Source: Ichthyophonus hoferi
Lineage: Eukaryota > Opisthokonta > Ichthyosporea > Ichthyophonida > Ichthyophonidae
Length of the DNA: 25,830 bases
Reading direction: 5' to 3'
NCBI GenBank assembly: GCA_002751075.1
Contig: NAOQ01000079.1
Span: 168,860 to 194,689 of the forward strand
In this document: positions 21,912 through 25,830 of the stretch, in pieces
Layout: every line of letters starts with the position of its first letter
Position numbering within the stretch: the stretch's first letter is position 1
Position numbers and translations under genes: made by a program
Notes under the pieces: model-generated
What the model saw: the letters and a program-made list of their open reading frames with translations, nothing else
Told to the model about the DNA's origin: nothing
Databases searched by the model: none

Positions 21912-22322
21912 TTAAGTTAGTAATATAGGATCCAATGACGAATATTCAATTGGAGGTGGGGGTGCTATGGTACAATTTTCACCCTCATTTAGGGGGGTTG
22001 TTGGTTCCGGTTCAAGGGAGGCCTGTAGATTGGTTGGTTGATAGAGATTAGTAGTAAATGATAATATTCTTTTTTTGTATTTACTTGTAATGCCAATTTC
22101 TAATCTTACCATTTTGTAAGGAATCATGGATCTCAGTTTGGCTAAGAAGTCTCTTCTGAGATTTAGAAAATTGCTCCTGAGTACGATTGGAGATATTGCT
22201 GATGACCATGTCGCCAGCTGAGTCTCGCCAGCTGAGTCTTTACTCCATTTTTCTATGCGAGATCCCTTTCGGGGGGTCTCGCTGATATCCTCACGCGATT
22301 CAGAATATGAGGCGTACTCCAT
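21912..22322 (-). CDS. Unrecognised 136-codon ORF, possible terminal exon
   Basis: On the minus strand an ATG at 22322 opens 136 codons. The frame stays open upstream to a sequence ending ACTTACAG, a plausible 3' splice site 10 bases before the ATG, so this may be the last exon of a gene reading leftwards. The product is hydrophilic: an acidic/serine start (SESREDISETPRKGS), a basic middle (NLRRDFLAKLRS, SKYKKR), and a proline-rich end with PPPP. No domain is recognised. A perfect 14-bp tandem duplication (22211-22224 and 22225-22238) lies within it, a length that is not a multiple of three, which argues mildly against strong constraint. It is convergent with WDR48. Chance remains a real possibility. 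Confidence 0.35.
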   Translation of the reverse strand: MEYASYSESREDISETPRKGSRIEKWSKDSAGETQLATWSSAISPIVLRSNFLNLRRDFLAKLRSMIPYKMVRLEIGITSKYKKRILSFTTNLYQPTNLQASLEPEPTTPLNEGENCTIAPPPPIEYSSLDPILLT

Positions 22323-22361
22323 ATTCTTGCTTCTGTAAGTATAGAAGTAGGTGATGATCAA

Positions 22362-23159
22362 GAAATAATTTTAGTGTAAATATTATCTTTATCTATGCAA
22401 GCGAAAAGGGAAGAATATATAAATACCAGATAGAACAAAACTTGTAGTTCTTTTTAAGTTTCCAAGATAATCAAAGCTAGCGTCCAGCACTTGCTTTTAT
22501 ACTGGATATTGGATTGTCTTTTATTGTTTTTCAAATTGGGATTGGTTAATCGATTCCAATTAGAATAAATCGATTACATTCATTGGGCCAATAACATCTT
22601 TGATGCCGTGAACTTACAGAATATGTATAAACAAGTGATTACTTGCTCTAGGGATTAGACGCGCGTTTACAATTTTGATTGTAACTTACTGATAAAATTA
22701 TTATATACAATGTTTGAATATACAAATAATATTTTAATATATTAACAGATGAGTAATACTTACTTATTTTAACTCGGATACAATATATTATTCTTGGCAG
22801 CCGATCCAATTCAAAATGAGACAGATCTTTGGTTAACTAGTGTTAGTTTGGTTTGGAACTATAAAAATTGCAGGTCGGTAACTTAGTTTGACTCGCGAAA
22901 TACCGTAATGGTTCTGTACTATGATTAAGATTTTAATGCTGATAGGCGGTAAAATCTATGATATGTATATATTTTGAAAAGAGTTATACTTGAACAACAA
23001 ATGGGAAAATACTTTCCTTCAACACCATTATTATTATTATTATTATTATTATTATCTAGTTTCACATAATATTATGGATACTAGCAAACTATTATATCAT
23101 ACTATCATCTATAAATATATACACACAACCAATAGGCATAACTTGCGAAGGATTTACTT
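22362..23159. other. AT-rich non-coding stretch
   Basis: No gene seen. An (ATT)n array lies at 23027-23055. Confidence 0.5.
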
Positions 23160-24040
23160 ACTGATATAGCCCCACCCATAAAAGCGTACTTGTAGGACAC
23201 CCTAAACTCCATTAGAGTGACATTACTCCCATCTGTTAAGCCGTAACAACCCCTGGGTCCATATAGCACCCTCTTGACCCCTGAAATTTTCCTTAAAATT
23301 CGTATCTACTATATTAATTATATGCTTGAAACTACCAATATAACTAAAAAAAGCACTCCTACCCACATCGGTTGAGGCTTATTTTGTGCAAATTGGCACA
23401 GATTAATATTAACAATCCCTCTGCCATGGCATCTTTCACCCTATAGCGACATATTTCTAAAAATTACATAGTGTTAAATTTACACTTCTAAAATGTAGCC
23501 TCCTTCATTTTTCATGGCGGAATTGAATACAAAAATGATTTCCTCAGCAAGAAGAAGACCGTATCGATAGAGCTCCCCACCTCCCCCCCCACCCCTACCC
23601 CCCTGCCAATTTTCAATATGTTTGGCCAATGTCAATCCTAATAAGCTGGTAGTATGTATATACATTACAGCACGGCCTTTATTAGTGGCTGTATACTTAA
23701 AAAAGACACTGTTACTAATGTTAGACCCCCATAAAAATTGCAATGTGCCTTCATTGCTTTGTGCTATATTATCCGTGAAATTTGAATCATATACATATCC
23801 CCTCCTGGTGCTGAGAAGAGCCTCAGACTGATAATGGGGGCCTATATCTACTGTAATCTCATCATCGTGGAATGAATATAGCCCCCCCCAGCATTGGCCT
23901 TGTTTTTGACAAACTTGCCCGAATTTAACGTAATATTACCACGACTGTATAGCCCTCGCCCCTCCCCCCAACCTACCCCCCGCGGTGTTTTGATGCAATA
24001 TTTCTTAAGAAATTTGAAAAAGAAATTTTCAGAATAGATG
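23160..24040 (-). pseudogene. Decayed Pmp-like beta-helix gene
   Basis: Several minus-strand frames carry the F..N.A..GG pattern. 23943-23869: GNITLN, then KFVKNKANAGG. 23790-23655: NFTDNIAQSNEG, then FFKYTATNKGRAVMY. 23548-23480: FVFNSAMKNEGGYILE and a stop. 23232-23164: SNVTLMEF, then YAFMGGAIS, followed by TAAGTA that could be a splice donor. These are successive rungs of a parallel beta-helix, like the intact gene at 6779-8035 but on the other strand. The frames do not join: one change falls at a G8 run (C8 on the plus strand, 23882-23889), and there are stops between about 23480 and 23240. Glycines are often GGG, giving G-rich runs at 23575-23607 and 23952-23983. It may be a pseudogene, a gene with unrecognised introns, or one mis-assembled at homopolymers. 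No start was found. Confidence 0.6.
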
Positions 24041-24559
24041 CCAGACCCTAGCTATATAGAGAAAGGTATTTGATTGGTGGATGAGGGGGGATAAAGTTGT
24101 ATAGTGAGTATGATTGGTAGTTATAACTAGGTATAAGTAGGGAAGTTATGTGTTTTATGGGAAGACTAGAATTTCAAAGTCTGAACGGGATAACTTTCAG
24201 AAATTCAAAATGTATATGCATTCATATGAATATGTCATCAAAGATAGTGTGCATGATAATTAGTCAATGGTTAATAGGTTCTTTGACATGGAAATATTAT
24301 TATCTATAATCATTATAGGGTATTATTAGGATAATTTATTGAGATAAATTGATATGTGTAGAAGGCATAAGCATAATGTAGGCCAAGAGGAAAAGAATGT
24401 TAGAATTATCTTTAAAATCTTTAAAATGCATAGAACTAGTAGCATATACGTGCATGCATACATGCATACATATACCTATTATATAAAAATATCAATCACA
24501 CTATATAGCCAATAATAAACAAGAAGATAATAACTATAAATATTCCACAACAGTTATAG
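24041..24559. other. AT-rich non-coding stretch
   Basis: Nothing supportable as a gene. It includes a short CATGCATA array near 24450-24470. Confidence 0.5.
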
Positions 24560-24707
24560 CAATCACCTCACCTTTTCTCTCCTACCCCCCCCCCTTCTCT
24601 ACCCACTCTCTTCCTTTCTCCCTTTCTCTCTCTTTCTATCCTCCTCCATATACACACCCCTTCATCCCAACATCAACCTATAATACCCAATTACTACCAA
24701 TACAAAT
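24560..24707. other. G-free, pyrimidine-rich tract
   Basis: For 148 bases the plus strand has no G at all and is mostly C and T, with a C9-C10 run near 24585 and CTTTCTCC-like repeats. It is a marked strand asymmetry in an otherwise mixed region. Confidence 0.85.
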
Positions 24708-24848
24708 GCAACCATTCACCTACGCTCCCCTCAACAGTCATGCAATTCATCCACCATCCACACCCCTCTCTATACTCTACTAACAAATTTCGTTTCCCTG
24801 GTTTACAAGACATGCAGTTCCATGGTCAGCTATAACTGAGTTTTCAAT

Positions 24849-25267
24849 CTACCATGACCTGACGTTTGCACGTATACTATGTCTCATACAGCCGTGTATA
24901 TACAACGCAGAGATTACAGTATCAATATAACCTGCTAGACTTATAGATACAGTTGCTGAATGACAACGCATGGACAACGCAGGACAACTCATAATATATA
25001 GTTTATCTACAACGGAGGTGTCATGCTCAATCAAAGTAAGTTTGAGTGGATCATAAGAGGGAGTGGGAAATTGGTATCTAAGTTTTCTAGAAACCCAGTA
25101 AAAATGACTATCCCATCACTGCCAAAGTTACGAGCAGCCTCGGGAAAGTCACTGAAACCAGTACCTCGCCCTGTAGTAGTAGTGGGTAAATATATGGCAC
25201 AGTGATGTGGCTCCTGGTTATTTACGACTAATGGGCAAACTTCGGCTGTTATTGTGGATATTTTCAA
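24849..25267 (-). other. Two short unassigned minus-strand ORFs
   Basis: A frame of about 78 codons (25267-25031) is followed by one of about 61 codons (25034-24849). Both open from TTG rather than ATG as displayed. The first has mixed, protein-like composition (GFSDFPEAARNFGSDGIVIF) and the region is less AT-rich than its surroundings. They lie upstream, on the same strand, of the decayed beta-helix gene and could be its 5' part, but no family was recognised. Chance frames are possible. Confidence 0.2.
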
Positions 25268-25830
25268 CGGAAGCTGTGAGGTATATTCATTTCTTACATA
25301 TCACCGTAATAAGAAAGGAAAGAAAATGAGTGATTTGGAATGCCTTCAAGTTAATGCTGATGTAAAAACATAATTTCAAAATAGGTTAAAATCTTCTTAT
25401 CTACATGGAGTAAAAAGATATTACATTAAGCTATTCTTATAAATGTAAACAAGAAAACTAACGTCATTTTACAATATGTAACACTAAATTAATTTATATA
25501 TAAATACAGATTAACCATTATTTCTAATTAATACTGTGTATATTGGACATACATAATACATTATAGTTGCTAATAATAATAAAACTAAAAACTAGAGCGA
25601 TCATGTATACACCAATGAATACACAGATACTATTTATAAGTTTTTTAAATATCCAAAGAATTTTAGTAGGGTCCCAATGGTGCGTCATAAGCCAATACTA
25701 GTTGAATGTATGTTTTATTTATATAAAGGTAAAAACTAGGATCAAAACAAAGTATATATATATATAGTGTTTAAATGCTCGCTCGCCAAGACGATTAAAA
25801 TTTTGAAGTTAACATTTGCAACTGATCTGA
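25268..25830. other. AT-rich non-coding stretch at window end
   Basis: No coding frame or RNA gene seen. A short (AT)n lies near 25753-25766. Confidence 0.5.

Overview
The window is eukaryotic nuclear DNA. It is strongly AT-rich, full of short tandem repeats, and carries one unmistakable multi-exon gene with sixteen GT-AG introns. The host lineage cannot be fixed from the sequence. The spliced gene is a WDR48/UAF1 orthologue whose wording at several places recalls plant and protist versions at least as much as the human one, so a protist or an early-branching opisthokont is as plausible as an animal. An assembly gap (Ns, 14346-14763) lies inside one intron.

Layout. Positions 1-982 are non-coding. 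Positions 983-4545 hold an old, heavily broken Ty1/copia-type LTR retrotransposon fossil. Its clearest part is an integrase-like stretch (2672-3040), and it is surrounded by both inverted and direct diverged repeats. 4546-6757 is non-coding. 6779-8035 (+) is an intact 418-residue ORF for a cysteine-containing, probably secreted right-handed beta-helix protein with GGA-turn repeats like those of the Chlamydia Pmp/pectin-lyase fold. A strong 3' splice-site-like sequence lies just upstream, so it may be a terminal exon. 8036-10878 is intergenic.

10879-20806 (+) is the WDR48/UAF1 gene: 17 exons, 2037 coding bases, 678 residues, all phases consistent. The introns hold microsatellites (TTA, ATGT, CCCTCT, TATTA) and many CCAAT/ATTGG words. 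20807-21911 is 3' flank. 21912-22322 (-) is an unrecognised 136-codon ORF that may be a last exon and is convergent with WDR48. 23160-24040 (-) holds decayed Pmp-like beta-helix repeats with poly-G glycine runs and at least one frame change at a G8 run. 24560-24707 is a G-free pyrimidine-rich tract. 24849-25267 (-) has two short unassigned ORFs. The rest is AT-rich non-coding DNA.

Function. WDR48/UAF1 is a WD40 scaffold that activates USP1/USP12/USP46-type deubiquitinases. The beta-helix genes on either side appear unrelated to it. They look like members of a host surface or secreted protein family, one intact and one decaying. No CRISPR array, bacterial operon, tRNA or rRNA was seen.
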